Below the pieces are notes generated by a model. It had not been told where the DNA came from. It worked only from the letters and a program-made list of their open reading frames with translations, and searched no databases. DNA of 64,000 bases from positions 1 to 64,000 of the forward strand of contig JAGVFW010000004.1 of assembly GCA_020057405.1 (NCBI GenBank), given 5' to 3'. Origin of the DNA: an archaeon (GTDB lineage: Archaea > Micrarchaeota > Micrarchaeia > Norongarragalinales > UBA97). Below are positions 20,615 through 30,514 of this stretch, one piece after another; position 1 is the first letter of the stretch; each line of letters begins with the position of its first letter. The translations under genes and the position numbers were made by a program.

Positions 20615-21202
20615 GTGGACGACAAAAAGACACTCGACTTTTTCTTCGAGCTGGGCATGCTAAAGCGCAACAAGCGCGAGGGCTGGCGCGTCTGCGGAGT
20701 TGAGGCGCCGGAAAGCATTGCCGACCACTCGCTGCGCGCGGCGCAAATCGGCTATGTGCTTGCGCTCATGGAAGGGTATTCCAAGCCTGATGAAGTTGCG
20801 GCAATTCTCGTGTTCCACGAGATAGGCGAGTGCCGGGTTGGCGACGCGCATAGCATTTCAAAGATGTACGGCCGGCTTGACGAGGAAAAGGCGGCAGTCG
20901 CCCAGCTAAAGCCGTTGGGCAAGGAAGGGAAGCGAATTTTCGGCCTGTGGGAGCAGGTGGAGCACAACACCACACAGGCAGGTAAAATAGCGAAGGACGC
21001 CGACTGGCTAGAGTGCGCCGTCACTGCAAGGGAATACATGGACACGGGTTTTGAGGGCGCCGAAGAGTGGATTGTGAGTGTCGAGGGCGCTGTGCGCACC
21101 AAGTCAGCCAAAAAACTCGCGAGTATGCTGCTTAAGGCAGACCCGAAGAACTGGTGGATTGCCATCAAGGGCGAGTGGCGAAAGACCCACCACAAAAAAT
21201 AA
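20615..21202 (+). CDS. HD-domain phosphohydrolase
   Basis: IADHSLRAAQIGYVLAL...LVFHEIGECRVGD. Confidence 0.82.
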   Translation: MDDKKTLDFFFELGMLKRNKREGWRVCGVEAPESIADHSLRAAQIGYVLALMEGYSKPDEVAAILVFHEIGECRVGDAHSISKMYGRLDEEKAAVAQLKPLGKEGKRIFGLWEQVEHNTTQAGKIAKDADWLECAVTAREYMDTGFEGAEEWIVSVEGAVRTKSAKKLASMLLKADPKNWWIAIKGEWRKTHHKK

Positions 21203-21208
21203 GGGCGG

Positions 21209-22465
21209 CTATATTACAACTGAATCGCCGAGCTTGGGCGCGGTCGCGTCGAATCCCTGTTCCGTTAGTTCGCTAGCAAAAGTGATGCAAGTCGCTTCGT
21301 CGCCGTGCACGCAGAACACTTTTTTCGGCTCGGCCTTCCGCACGAAGTCAAAGAGCTCCTTTCGGCCGGCGTGCGCCGAGAAGTCAAACACTTTTACGGG
21401 CAGGTTTATCTTGAACTTGATGCCGTGGTCGGAAATTATGCCCGTCTCGACGAGCGAGCGGCCGTTTGTGCCAGCGCCCTGGTAGCCGGGCATAAGCACC
21501 ATGCCGCGGCCGGCCGCGTTCATTGCCTTGATGTAGGAAAGCGCAGGCCCGCCGTCAAGCATGCCCGCAGTCGCAATGATGACGTTGCCTTTCCCGGCGC
21601 CAATTGCTTTTCTGGCTGAATTGTTTTCGACGAACTTGCAGGAGGCGAGGGCGGATGCCATTGCGTCGGGGTCGCTGACGTACTCCGGATAGTCGGCGAC
21701 AATCTGGCTTGCGGCGACGCCCATGCCGTCAACGAAAACGCGGGTGATGCCTTTTGCCCGTAGCGCCATCAGCACCTCTAGGGTGCGGCCGATTGCAAAA
21801 CACGGGATTAGCGCGTTTCCGGTCGTAATCGCCTCCTTGACGCAAACCGCCAGCTCGGTCTCGATGTCCTTTCGGGGAGGGTGGTTGCGCATGGCGTAAG
21901 TGCTCTCGATAATCATCGCGTCGGCACTCCTAGTGCCTGGCACGCAGCCGTTGTGCAGCCGCGTCTTGGCTGAATTGAAGTCGCCGGTGTAAAGGAGCTT
22001 CTGCTTTCCCGAGTTCACGATGACCTGCGCGCTTCCCGGAATGTGGCCGGCGTCGAAAAGCTCAAACGAAGTGCCGTCGAAAAACTCGTACTCCTCGGCA
22101 TAAGGTATCTGAACGGCGTGCTTGTTGGCTTCGCGGATTAGGGGCTCGGTGATGTAAGGCGATTCGCGGCGAAGGATTGCGACCTTGATTGCATCGCGCC
22201 ACAAAAGGTTTGAAGTGCGCAGCGTCGGGGGAGTGCAGTACCACGGTATGCGGCCCTTGTGGAAGAGCTGGGGGACGAATCCTGAGTGGTCCATGTGCGC
22301 GTGGCTAAGGATTGCAGCGTCAATCTTGCCTTTCGGGGGCATGGGAAAGCGGTCGCCCGCGAAAGTGGTCGTACCGGCGTCCAAGAGAAGCTTGAGGCTG
22401 CCGGTGTCGGCCTGGAACATGCTGCGGCCCACCTGCCGGCAGGCGCCGAGAAACGTCAGCTTCAA
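21209..22465 (-). CDS. Beta-CASP metallo-beta-lactamase-fold RNase/hydrolase
   Basis: LSHAHMDHSGFVPQL, STYAMRNHPPR, VHGDEA; start TTG 22465 proposed. Confidence 0.87.
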   Translation of the reverse strand: MKLTFLGACRQVGRSMFQADTGSLKLLLDAGTTTFAGDRFPMPPKGKIDAAILSHAHMDHSGFVPQLFHKGRIPWYCTPPTLRTSNLLWRDAIKVAILRRESPYITEPLIREANKHAVQIPYAEEYEFFDGTSFELFDAGHIPGSAQVIVNSGKQKLLYTGDFNSAKTRLHNGCVPGTRSADAMIIESTYAMRNHPPRKDIETELAVCVKEAITTGNALIPCFAIGRTLEVLMALRAKGITRVFVDGMGVAASQIVADYPEYVSDPDAMASALASCKFVENNSARKAIGAGKGNVIIATAGMLDGGPALSYIKAMNAAGRGMVLMPGYQGAGTNGRSLVETGIISDHGIKFKINLPVKVFDFSAHAGRKELFDFVRKAEPKKVFCVHGDEATCITFASELTEQGFDATAPKLGDSVVI

Positions 22466-22525
22466 CGGATAACCTGCCTTGATAAGCGCGGCAAGTATTT
22501 TAACGCTGCGGAAGTAGTATGTTTC

Positions 22526-23155
22526 ATGCTGCTCTCTTTTGCGCAAACGCGCTCGCTTCTCGAAAAATACGGGCTGCCGCTAGTTGAGACGGTGGTTGCA
22601 ACGGACGCGAGGCAGGCCGTCAGCGCAGCGCGAAAAATCGGCTACCCGCTTGTGCTGAAAGCAACGGGCGAGGGCATCAACCACAAGACCGAAAAGGGCT
22701 TGGTGTTCACGAGCATCTGGTGCGAGGAACAGCTTGAGAAGAACTTTCGGCAGCTAGCAATCGCGGCCGGTGGTGCGAGCGGAATCAGTTACCTGCTCCA
22801 GCGCCAGTTGTCGGGAGCCGAGCTTATCGTTGGCGGCAAGCGCGACCCGGCCTTCGGGCCGGTCCTCCTTTTCGGCACTGGTGGCATCTACGCAGAGCTA
22901 TTGGATGACGTGAGCACGCGCGTGTGCCCCGTTGGCAGGGAAGACGCAAGGCAAATGCTCTACGCAACGCACGCGGCCAAGTTCATCGCGGGATTCCGCT
23001 CGCGCCATATGGGCGAAGAGCCCATGGTGCAGATATTGCTTAAGGCCAGCCGCATGATGCTGGAAAACGAGTGGCTCTTGGAATTCGACTTTAATCCCGT
23101 GATTGCGGGCGAGACGGGTGCGACAATAGTTGACGCGAGGATAGTGAGCAAGTGA
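22526..23155 (+). CDS. ADP-forming acyl-CoA synthetase, beta (ATP-grasp) subunit
   Basis: LLEKYGLPLVETVVATDARQAVSAARKIGYPLVLKA, VGGKRDPAFGPVLLFGTGGIYAELL. Confidence 0.87.
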   Translation: MLLSFAQTRSLLEKYGLPLVETVVATDARQAVSAARKIGYPLVLKATGEGINHKTEKGLVFTSIWCEEQLEKNFRQLAIAAGGASGISYLLQRQLSGAELIVGGKRDPAFGPVLLFGTGGIYAELLDDVSTRVCPVGREDARQMLYATHAAKFIAGFRSRHMGEEPMVQILLKASRMMLENEWLLEFDFNPVIAGETGATIVDARIVSK

Positions 23156-24549
23156 TTTCAAAAGAATTTGCAGGGTTAAGCGCGCTTATGGAGCCAAGGA
23201 GCGTCGCAGTAGTCGGCGCTAGCCGCGACCCAAAGAGCGTCGGGTACGGCGTGCTAAAGAGCCTTCTTTCTGGTTGCGTGAAGAGGAGCCCGTGGGGCTG
23301 CCGCGGCTTTGGCGGGAAAGTCTATGCGGTCAACCCGCACGCAAAAACCGTGCTTGGGACAAAGTGCTACGCCAGCATCTCGCAAATCACTGGGGAAATT
23401 GACGTTGCGGTCATAAGCGTGCCGGCGGCTGTAGTGCCTCAAGTTGCGCAAGAGTGCGGGCAAAAGGGAGTAAAGGCACTCGTCGTCATCAGCGCGGGCT
23501 TTGGGGAAACTGGCGAAGAGGGAAAGGCCCTCGAGAGCCAGTTGATGGCAGCCTGCAAAAGGCACGGGATGCGGCTGCTTGGGCCAAATTGCCTCGGACT
23601 CTTGCGGCCCTCGCTTAACTATAACGCGTCCTTCGCCCTAAGCTCGCCCCCAGCAGGCGGGGTTGCGCTCGTTACGCAAAGCGGGGCGCTTGCAGACAGC
23701 GTAATCGACTGGGCGATTCAGGAAAAGTACGCCTTTAGTGCCATAGTCAGCCTTGGCAACGCGATTGACCTTGACGCGGCGGACTTTGTCAACTACTTGG
23801 CCAACGACCCGGCCACGAAAGTCATTACGCTTTACCTCGAGGGCGTGCGGGACGGCCGCAAGCTCATGTCCGCGGCCAGCCGCTCGGGCAAGCCCGTGCT
23901 CTTGCTAAAGGGCGGCAAGACGGCCGAGGGCGGAAAAGCCGTCGCCAGCCACACTGGTGCCCTTGCGGGCGACGGACGCGTGTTTGAAGGCGCGATGAGG
24001 CAGGCGGGAGTGCGCATGGCCGAGAGCCTCGAGGAACTTTTTGACTTGGCAAAAACTCTTGCGGAACAGCCGCGGGCGAGGGAAAACGCCATTGCGGTAA
24101 TCACCAACGGCGGGGGCCTCGGAGTGCTTGCAAGCGACTACTGCAAGGAATTCGGAGTCAACCTGCCAGCCCTTAAGGCAACCACGATTGCAAAGCTTGA
24201 CGCCAGCGGCTTGATGCACCCCGCGTACTCCAGGCGAAACCCGCTTGACCTCGTCGGCGATGCGCTGCCGCAGCGGTACGAGACGGCGCTAAACACGGTG
24301 CTTGCCGAGGACTACATCAGCGGGGCGATTGTGCTGCAGACGGTCCAGACGATGACTGACAGCAGGGGCGACGCCGAGGCCGTCGTCGCGGCCCGAAAGC
24401 GCTTTCCCGGCAAGCCCATAGTGTGCGTGTTCATGGGCGGCAAGTACGTGGCCCAAGGCGTCAACGTGCTACGCAAGGCAGGCGTGCCGGACTTCAACGA
24501 CCCGCGAAAGGCAGTGAAGGCAATGGCGGCCCTTTGCAGCGCGCCCTGA
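23152..24549 (+). CDS. ADP-forming acyl-CoA synthetase, alpha subunit
   Basis: RSVAVVGASRDPKSVGYGVLKSL, LGPNCLGL, SQSGALADSVIDWA, SHTGALAGD. Confidence 0.9.
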   Translation: MISKEFAGLSALMEPRSVAVVGASRDPKSVGYGVLKSLLSGCVKRSPWGCRGFGGKVYAVNPHAKTVLGTKCYASISQITGEIDVAVISVPAAVVPQVAQECGQKGVKALVVISAGFGETGEEGKALESQLMAACKRHGMRLLGPNCLGLLRPSLNYNASFALSSPPAGGVALVTQSGALADSVIDWAIQEKYAFSAIVSLGNAIDLDAADFVNYLANDPATKVITLYLEGVRDGRKLMSAASRSGKPVLLLKGGKTAEGGKAVASHTGALAGDGRVFEGAMRQAGVRMAESLEELFDLAKTLAEQPRARENAIAVITNGGGLGVLASDYCKEFGVNLPALKATTIAKLDASGLMHPAYSRRNPLDLVGDALPQRYETALNTVLAEDYISGAIVLQTVQTMTDSRGDAEAVVAARKRFPGKPIVCVFMGGKYVAQGVNVLRKAGVPDFNDPRKAVKAMAALCSAP

Positions 24550-24634
24550 GGCAACCTCTTATAAACCGGAGGCGGGTTATTGGTTTTGGGGACGCATTTG
24601 TTGGCGGCCCGAATTTTGGAGAAAGGTCGTTGCA

Positions 24635-25477
24635 TTGATTTACACTTTCACTAGCTTTGAAGAGTTCGACAAGCGCGTAAAGGAATCAGGCATCAAGGAC
24701 GACCTGCGGCCGCTTTTGTCACTTGACTTAAACTTCTTCGAGCGCTACCCCAATTATGTCGTGCTTAACCTGCGCGACTATTCCGACACTCCCAACAACT
24801 TACTTGTCCTAAGCGGCGACAATAGCTTTCTTTACAGCGGGCACGAAGTCCAACAGGACGCCCTGCGGCTATTCAAGTACACGGTCAAGAAGAAGCACGG
24901 CGAGAGCACGGCCTTGTGCCTTATTGTGCTGAAAAACGCACTCGCCAGCTACAACACCGAGTTCGAGAAAATCAACTCGGAAATAGACAGGCAAGAGGAA
25001 GTGCTAAGCGCCCAAGAAATCGAGAGCCTAGGCAAGCGGCTTAGAAAAGTCGGCAACAAGGTCGAGGACCTCGTTGACCTGCTAATCAAGCTTGAAGAGA
25101 GGGACGTGCACGAAGTCAACACGGCTTATGTGAGTTACGACTACGACGTGCTTGTCGCCAAGTCCCGCCACCTGCTAGACCGCATCAAGAGCCACTCGGG
25201 CCAGATTGTGGGCCTGCGCAACGAAGTGGAAATACGGTTTTCCCGCGAGTTAAACAGCCGCATCGAAGTGCTTAGCCACCAAGTCAAGGTCCTAACCGCA
25301 ATCACGATCCTACTCATGATTCCCAACATCATCGCCGGCCACTACGGCATGAACCTCAAGTACCTCAACTCCTTCGTTGATGTGAGCTCGCCCGAAGCCG
25401 AGTACTCGGTATTGGGAATGAGCGTCGGGCTAATTGCCCTGACCTACCTATTTCTCAAGTGGAAGAAATGGGTCTAG
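24635..25477 (+). CDS. corA: CorA-family divalent cation transporter
   Basis: C-terminal two TMs with YGMN motif. Confidence 0.88.
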   Translation: MIYTFTSFEEFDKRVKESGIKDDLRPLLSLDLNFFERYPNYVVLNLRDYSDTPNNLLVLSGDNSFLYSGHEVQQDALRLFKYTVKKKHGESTALCLIVLKNALASYNTEFEKINSEIDRQEEVLSAQEIESLGKRLRKVGNKVEDLVDLLIKLEERDVHEVNTAYVSYDYDVLVAKSRHLLDRIKSHSGQIVGLRNEVEIRFSRELNSRIEVLSHQVKVLTAITILLMIPNIIAGHYGMNLKYLNSFVDVSSPEAEYSVLGMSVGLIALTYLFLKWKKWV

Positions 25478-26682
25478 GCCTTTAGTACGCGCTCGAGGGC
25501 CGCGTCAACTTCCCCCTCGCTAAGCAATTCGAACAATTCTTCGACCGCGGCTTTCGGCATTTCTTCGCTCGTGATTTCCTTTTCCTTCAGCTTGTGCTTC
25601 AGTATCTCTGCAGCGACTTCACCGGCGCTCTTCTTCTCGGTGCGCATCCGGCGCAAAAACTCGATTTTTTCCTTGAGCTCCAGGCTGCCGAGTTCCTTGT
25701 CAAGCGCAAGCTTAAGCTTGTCGGCGTATTTTGCTTCAAGTGCGGTCGTGTCAACCGCCTGTGAGGAGAGGCCCTTGGCGAGCGTGCCGGTCAGCTTGAG
25801 CTTGACTTGGGGTGGCTGGCTGTTGTTCTTGCCCGCGATTTCGGCAAGCACCGCCTCGGCCTGCGAAAGCACTTGCTGTGCTGACGCGTCCTTAAACTGC
25901 AGCTCGCGGAAGAAAAACGGCCGCGAAGTGATTTCGACAAACTGCAGCGACTTTCGAGCCGTGTCAAACAAGTAGTAGCCCTTGGGGTTTGCCTCGGGCA
26001 GCTTCATTTGCGTCACCACAGTACTGCCGGGAATGATTAAGTGCTTGCCCCCCTGCCGCAGTTCCTGGCGCCAGTGGATGTGGCCGTTGATGTACAAGTC
26101 AAATCCGTCCGGCAAGTCAGCCATCGCCATCGCGCTTTCGTCCTGCGGAATCAGCTCGCGCACGCTCTGGTGGAACATGAAAACATTGAAGGCCCCCTCT
26201 ACGGGCTTAAAGTCCATCAGCTTTAGGGCCTGGGCCGCCATTTCCTCTGGCACCCCGCCCATCGCTTGTACGCAAACGCGCTCAATGTCGGCGCCCACGC
26301 GCTTTTCGACGAAGATTTTGCGCGCATGGGCGTTGACGAGGAGACCGGCGGTGTGGAAAAACTCGATGACGTTTGAGAGGCCCTTAGCCCGCCTCTCGTG
26401 GGTGCCGTAAATCGCGATTACGGGATTGTCGGTTCGCTCGAAGGAAACGTCATCGGACTCTAGAATGCGCTGGCGCGTGCCCGAACCTGCACCCTTTGCG
26501 TCCTGAAAAGCGATTGCAGCTTCGTGAAGCGTCTCTTGCCTGGGCACGCGAACATCAAAGAGGTCGCCGGGGGCCAGGATTACATCGGCGCGGCTGCGTG
26601 CGTCAACCATCGCCTCGCGCGCCTGCGGGAAAGCATCGGCGTTGTAGCCAAAGTGAAAGTCGCTTACAACCGCAATAATCAA
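25474..26682 (-). CDS. Metallophosphoesterase, Mre11/SbcD-like
   Basis: VSDFHFGYN, APGDLFDVRVP, YGTHE, NGHIHWRQE. Confidence 0.82.
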   Translation of the reverse strand: MIIAVVSDFHFGYNADAFPQAREAMVDARSRADVILAPGDLFDVRVPRQETLHEAAIAFQDAKGAGSGTRQRILESDDVSFERTDNPVIAIYGTHERRAKGLSNVIEFFHTAGLLVNAHARKIFVEKRVGADIERVCVQAMGGVPEEMAAQALKLMDFKPVEGAFNVFMFHQSVRELIPQDESAMAMADLPDGFDLYINGHIHWRQELRQGGKHLIIPGSTVVTQMKLPEANPKGYYLFDTARKSLQFVEITSRPFFFRELQFKDASAQQVLSQAEAVLAEIAGKNNSQPPQVKLKLTGTLAKGLSSQAVDTTALEAKYADKLKLALDKELGSLELKEKIEFLRRMRTEKKSAGEVAAEILKHKLKEKEITSEEMPKAAVEELFELLSEGEVDAALERVLKA

Positions 26683-26785
26683 AACAAAACCTCCCCCGGC
26701 AATTACGCGGCTTCATGCCCGCAAACCGTATTAAGAAGAGAACGGGTAATAAAAGCGCTGCTGCAGAAATGGGTGACTAAAGAGA

Positions 26786-27214
26786 GTGCAAAAGAAAATG
26801 ATTGAGTGGCTCACCTACGCCATCGGCGCAATGCTGTTCTTCTCCGCAGCCAACGTCATACTCAAGGCAATCCTCTCGCGGCCTGACGCCCAAGGCGTTG
26901 ACTTCCAGGTACTCGCAATCGCCGCAGTCGCCATTGTCACCGTCCTCGCTGCCGCCTACGCGCTCGGCTATCTGAAAATCTCGCAGCAAACCGCACTCAT
27001 GGCCCTTGCATTCATTGTCCTCGCCTCAGCCGGATTTGCCCTCATGCTCAAGGCCTTCACGCAAGGCAAGGCCGGGACAGTCGCTGCAGTCCTCTCGCTA
27101 AGCACGGTTGCCGTTGCAATCCTGGCGTACTTTTTCCTAGGCGAGCGGTTCACCACAAAAGAAATGATTGCAATGGCCCTAGCGACTGCCAGCCTCATTG
27201 CACTCGTAGTGTAA
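26786..27214 (+). CDS. EamA/DMT-type small membrane transporter (single half)
   Basis: 5 TMs; VLSLSTVAVAILAYFFLGERFTTKEMIAMALATASLIALVV. Confidence 0.72.
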   Translation: MQKKMIEWLTYAIGAMLFFSAANVILKAILSRPDAQGVDFQVLAIAAVAIVTVLAAAYALGYLKISQQTALMALAFIVLASAGFALMLKAFTQGKAGTVAAVLSLSTVAVAILAYFFLGERFTTKEMIAMALATASLIALVV

Positions 27215-27229
27215 GAAAATCGGAGCAGC

Positions 27230-28189
27230 TCAATTCTGGTTCTTCAGCTTGGCAAGCGTTTCTTCCACGCACTTCAAAAGCGCTTTCTCAGTAAGTTCGG
27301 GCTTGCCTTTTGCCCCACCGACGTTCTCGTGCCCGCCGCCGCTTCCCTTCATTGCCCTGCCGGCGGCTTCCATCACGCGGCCGACGCTTAAGCCGGTTAA
27401 AGTCTCGCGCTTGACTCCGCTAATGCGCCCCCGGCCGGCGTTGGCGACGAAGGCAACGTCGCAGCCTGCGCCAACGAGGGCTGTAGCGCACGCAAGCTCG
27501 AAGGCGCTTGAGAAGCAAGAGCCGACGACGAGGTCGCCTTGCCGCTCAACCTGCACCCGCTGGAGTGCCTTTAGCCTTGCGATGCGCTCACTTGCGTCCT
27601 CATGCTTTGCGACTAAGGCGAGCACTTGCGAATATGAGAGGCGCGTGAGCGACAGGAGGTGGCCGAATGCGGTGAAAGTTCCTTTGCCCGCGCTTTTGAA
27701 GAACGCGCTGTCGTGCAAAATGCCTGCAGCCAAGAGAAGAGCGGTTTTTTCGGACGGCTTTTTGCGGGCGGCTGCGAAAAGCTCGTAGACGACTTCGCAG
27801 CTGCTGCTTTTGGCTGACTCAATCAGCACGGCGTTGGAGGGAATGCGCTTGCTGTGCACGTGGTGGTCGATTAGCAGGCGCTTGCCCTTGAAGGCCAGTA
27901 CGGCATCCCTAAAGCCACCCAACAGGTCGGCGTTACTCACGTCACAAAAGACTATGTTGTCGTAGCCGGCTAGTTCGCCGGCTGCTAGAGTGCGGGGCAA
28001 TGGCAGCGACAGGCGCGTAAGAAGATGCCTTGCCGAGGCGGAGAGGCCGTCAACGGCAGCCACTTCGGAACGCGGCAAGAGCTGGGAGACGGCGATTGCG
28101 CTTGCGACCGCGTCGACGTCGCCCAAGGAATGGAATGTCACTAGCGTGCGGCCGCGCAATGCCTTAAGAGTGCCCAAGAATTCTTTCAT
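27230..28189 (-). CDS. DHH-family phosphoesterase
   Basis: SLGDVDAVASA, CDVSNADLL, IDHHVHSK, GSGGGHENVGGA. Confidence 0.87.
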   Translation of the reverse strand: MKEFLGTLKALRGRTLVTFHSLGDVDAVASAIAVSQLLPRSEVAAVDGLSASARHLLTRLSLPLPRTLAAGELAGYDNIVFCDVSNADLLGGFRDAVLAFKGKRLLIDHHVHSKRIPSNAVLIESAKSSSCEVVYELFAAARKKPSEKTALLLAAGILHDSAFFKSAGKGTFTAFGHLLSLTRLSYSQVLALVAKHEDASERIARLKALQRVQVERQGDLVVGSCFSSAFELACATALVGAGCDVAFVANAGRGRISGVKRETLTGLSVGRVMEAAGRAMKGSGGGHENVGGAKGKPELTEKALLKCVEETLAKLKNQN

Positions 28190-28243
28190 CGAAAAAAGCT
28201 AACGCTGAACCTCAATAAAAAAGCACGGATGCCTTGCGCCGCC

Positions 28244-28630
28244 TTAACGCCTTGAAGGGGGTTTTGGCGAAGCGCCGTCGCCGCCAAGCGAAAATCCTTT
28301 TTCGGCCTTGCGCAGCTTGTCCTGCAGCTCGAGCAGGCGGGAGCTTAGCTTCTCCTCTTGCTTGGCGAGCATGCCAGCGCGCAGTTCGAGCGTCTCCTTT
28401 TCAGAAGCGAGGTCTTTTTGCAGCTCGTCCTTTGATTTTGGCACGAGCACATTGCCAACGCTTTTGAAGAACTTGGCGTCGCCTGCGGCCTTGCCAAGCT
28501 CGTCGCCGACTTTTGACATCTCGGCCAGCTGTAGCTGAATTTGCTGCTTTTGCATCAGCACCATCTGGAGCTGCTGCTGGGCGTTCTGGAATTCGTTTAC
28601 GTCTTTTCTGGTTTCGTCACTCATTTCCAT
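28244..28630 (-). CDS. pfdB: Prefoldin beta subunit
   Basis: Coiled coil FQNAQQQLQMVLMQKQQIQLQLAEM, hairpin DAKFFKSVGNVLV. Confidence 0.87.
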   Translation of the reverse strand: MEMSDETRKDVNEFQNAQQQLQMVLMQKQQIQLQLAEMSKVGDELGKAAGDAKFFKSVGNVLVPKSKDELQKDLASEKETLELRAGMLAKQEEKLSSRLLELQDKLRKAEKGFSLGGDGASPKPPSRR

Positions 28631-28677
28631 CTAAAATCACCTGAATAACGAGATAAGGGCGAAAAAGGATTATTAAG

Positions 28678-28914
28678 CTACTTGCGGGTGGCCTTTGTCG
28701 AGTCCAGGAACACTTTTAAGTCACGGAACAGGCTCGTCGTGCGCGCCCGAAGCGCGGCAAAATCCTTGGCAGTAATCACTGCAGTAAAGGCGCTGCCCTT
28801 AGCCGCGTACCTTACTTGCGCGCGGGCGCTCTCGAGACCCTCCGGGGCAACAGCCTTTAGTGCCAGTTTTGCCTGGCTTGCGGACTCCATTGGAACTTCA
28901 ATCTCGGATTTCAT
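28678..28914 (-). CDS. KEOPS Pcc1-like subunit
   Basis: Size, SFTAVITAKDFAALRARTTSLFRDLKVFLDS, and position next to prefoldin. Confidence 0.7.
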   Translation of the reverse strand: MKSEIEVPMESASQAKLALKAVAPEGLESARAQVRYAAKGSAFTAVITAKDFAALRARTTSLFRDLKVFLDSTKATRK

Positions 28915-30512
28915 CGCCGCGCCCTCTTTTTGGAGGTTTTTTCGAGAGCCTCGATTTCGGCTAAGCGGTCAAGCTGGATTGAGAACTTTTCGACAAGCTG
29001 GCTGTAGTCCTGCTCGACGATTTCCTTGTTCTCGTAAGCGTTTTCAAGCGCGTTTAGCTGCGTGATAAGCACTTCCCTGACTTTTTGCGCGCGGGCACGT
29101 TCCTCGACTTGGGGTGCCTGCGTGATTATTGCGTCAAGCTTGGCTTCAATGACGGCCATGCCGCGCTCGAGTTCCTTGTTGATTTCCTCGTACATTCGGT
29201 TGCTGACTAGGCCGGCCTTCCATTCTTCGCGCAAGTGCCGCCAAGCAATCATCATCGTCTTGAGCTCGGTTGCTAGCCGACGGTAGCTTTCCCCGATAGA
29301 GTCCTCCGAAACGCCCATCAGTCCGCGCACCGCGCGCGTTGCAGTAAGGCTCGTGATAAGCACGGTGAGGATGATTACGACGATGGTGATGTTGAATATC
29401 GCCTCGGCCTCGGCCGCCGGGAACACGCCGCTTGCAGAGCGGGCGAGGATGATGGAGGCAAGGGCTGCCGATACGCTGCCGCGCGGGCCGCCAAGCCACG
29501 CGATTAGCGCTTTTTCCCTAAACGAGAAGCTGCGGTCGAAAACCATGCTGACGAAAATGGTGAGGGGGCGCACGATTAGCATGAAGGAGACGGCGATGAG
29601 GCTGCCAACGAACAGGTAGGGCGAGAGCTTGGCGAGCTGCACTTCTGCGCCAAGCACGAGGAAAATCACCGAGATTGCGAGGAAGTTAAGGTCATCCCAA
29701 AGGGAGAGCGTGCGCAGGCGGTTGATGCTGTCAACGCCGGGTCCCTGCAAAAACTGGCGGAAGATTAGGGCGGTGACGACGACGGTTATCACGCTGCTGA
29801 TGCCTAGCGTCTCTGACACGCTGTAGGAAACGAGGAGGATGACTAGCGAGGCGAGGACGAGGTTGCTCTCGATGCGGAACTGGCGGAACAGTTCGGCAAA
29901 TGCAAAGCCTATGACCGCACCGACTATAGTGCTGGCGGCCGCGATGTAAATGAACCGAAAAACGCCCTCGCTGATTGAAATGGAGCCGCCCGTTGCCAGG
30001 CCAAGCACTATCAGGAAGATTGTAATTGCGCTTGCGTCGTTAAGCGCGGTCTCGGCTTCAAGCACGGTCGAGAGGCGTTTGTTGATGTTGAGCTTTCGGA
30101 GGACTGGAATGATGGCGGCCGGGTCGGTGCTCGCCAGGATTGCGCCAAGCAAAAGGCTTGAGAGCCATGAGAGGCCGAGGAACAGGTGGGAAAAGAAGGC
30201 GAGGCCGCCGACGGTGACTACGACTGCTACGGTGTTTATCGAGAAAACCGTGAGCCAGATGCTCCTAAGCGCGCGGACGTCGGTCTTCATCCCGTCGTAA
30301 AACAAGATTATTGGAACTGCAAAAAGCGCGAGGGAATCGAGGCTGATGCCGAGTTCGGCTGGCTTAAGGAGACCGAGCACGTCGCCGCCCATAAGATAAC
30401 CGGTCAAGAGAAGCGGGAGGACTTCGGGAATGCGAAGGCTGCGGCCAACGCGCGCAGCGGCTACGCCGGCAACAATGATGAGAATCAACTGGTTGATTGC
30501 CAACTGCGACAT
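28911..30512 (-). CDS. Na+/H+ antiporter (NhaP/CPA1-like)
   Basis: 12-TM protein; GAILASTDPAAIIPVL; LNDASAITIF; C-terminal cytoplasmic coil. Confidence 0.88.
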   Translation of the reverse strand: MSQLAINQLILIIVAGVAAARVGRSLRIPEVLPLLLTGYLMGGDVLGLLKPAELGISLDSLALFAVPIILFYDGMKTDVRALRSIWLTVFSINTVAVVVTVGGLAFFSHLFLGLSWLSSLLLGAILASTDPAAIIPVLRKLNINKRLSTVLEAETALNDASAITIFLIVLGLATGGSISISEGVFRFIYIAAASTIVGAVIGFAFAELFRQFRIESNLVLASLVILLVSYSVSETLGISSVITVVVTALIFRQFLQGPGVDSINRLRTLSLWDDLNFLAISVIFLVLGAEVQLAKLSPYLFVGSLIAVSFMLIVRPLTIFVSMVFDRSFSFREKALIAWLGGPRGSVSAALASIILARSASGVFPAAEAEAIFNITIVVIILTVLITSLTATRAVRGLMGVSEDSIGESYRRLATELKTMMIAWRHLREEWKAGLVSNRMYEEINKELERGMAVIEAKLDAIITQAPQVEERARAQKVREVLITQLNALENAYENKEIVEQDYSQLVEKFSIQLDRLAEIEALEKTSKKRARR

Positions 30513-30514
30513 TA

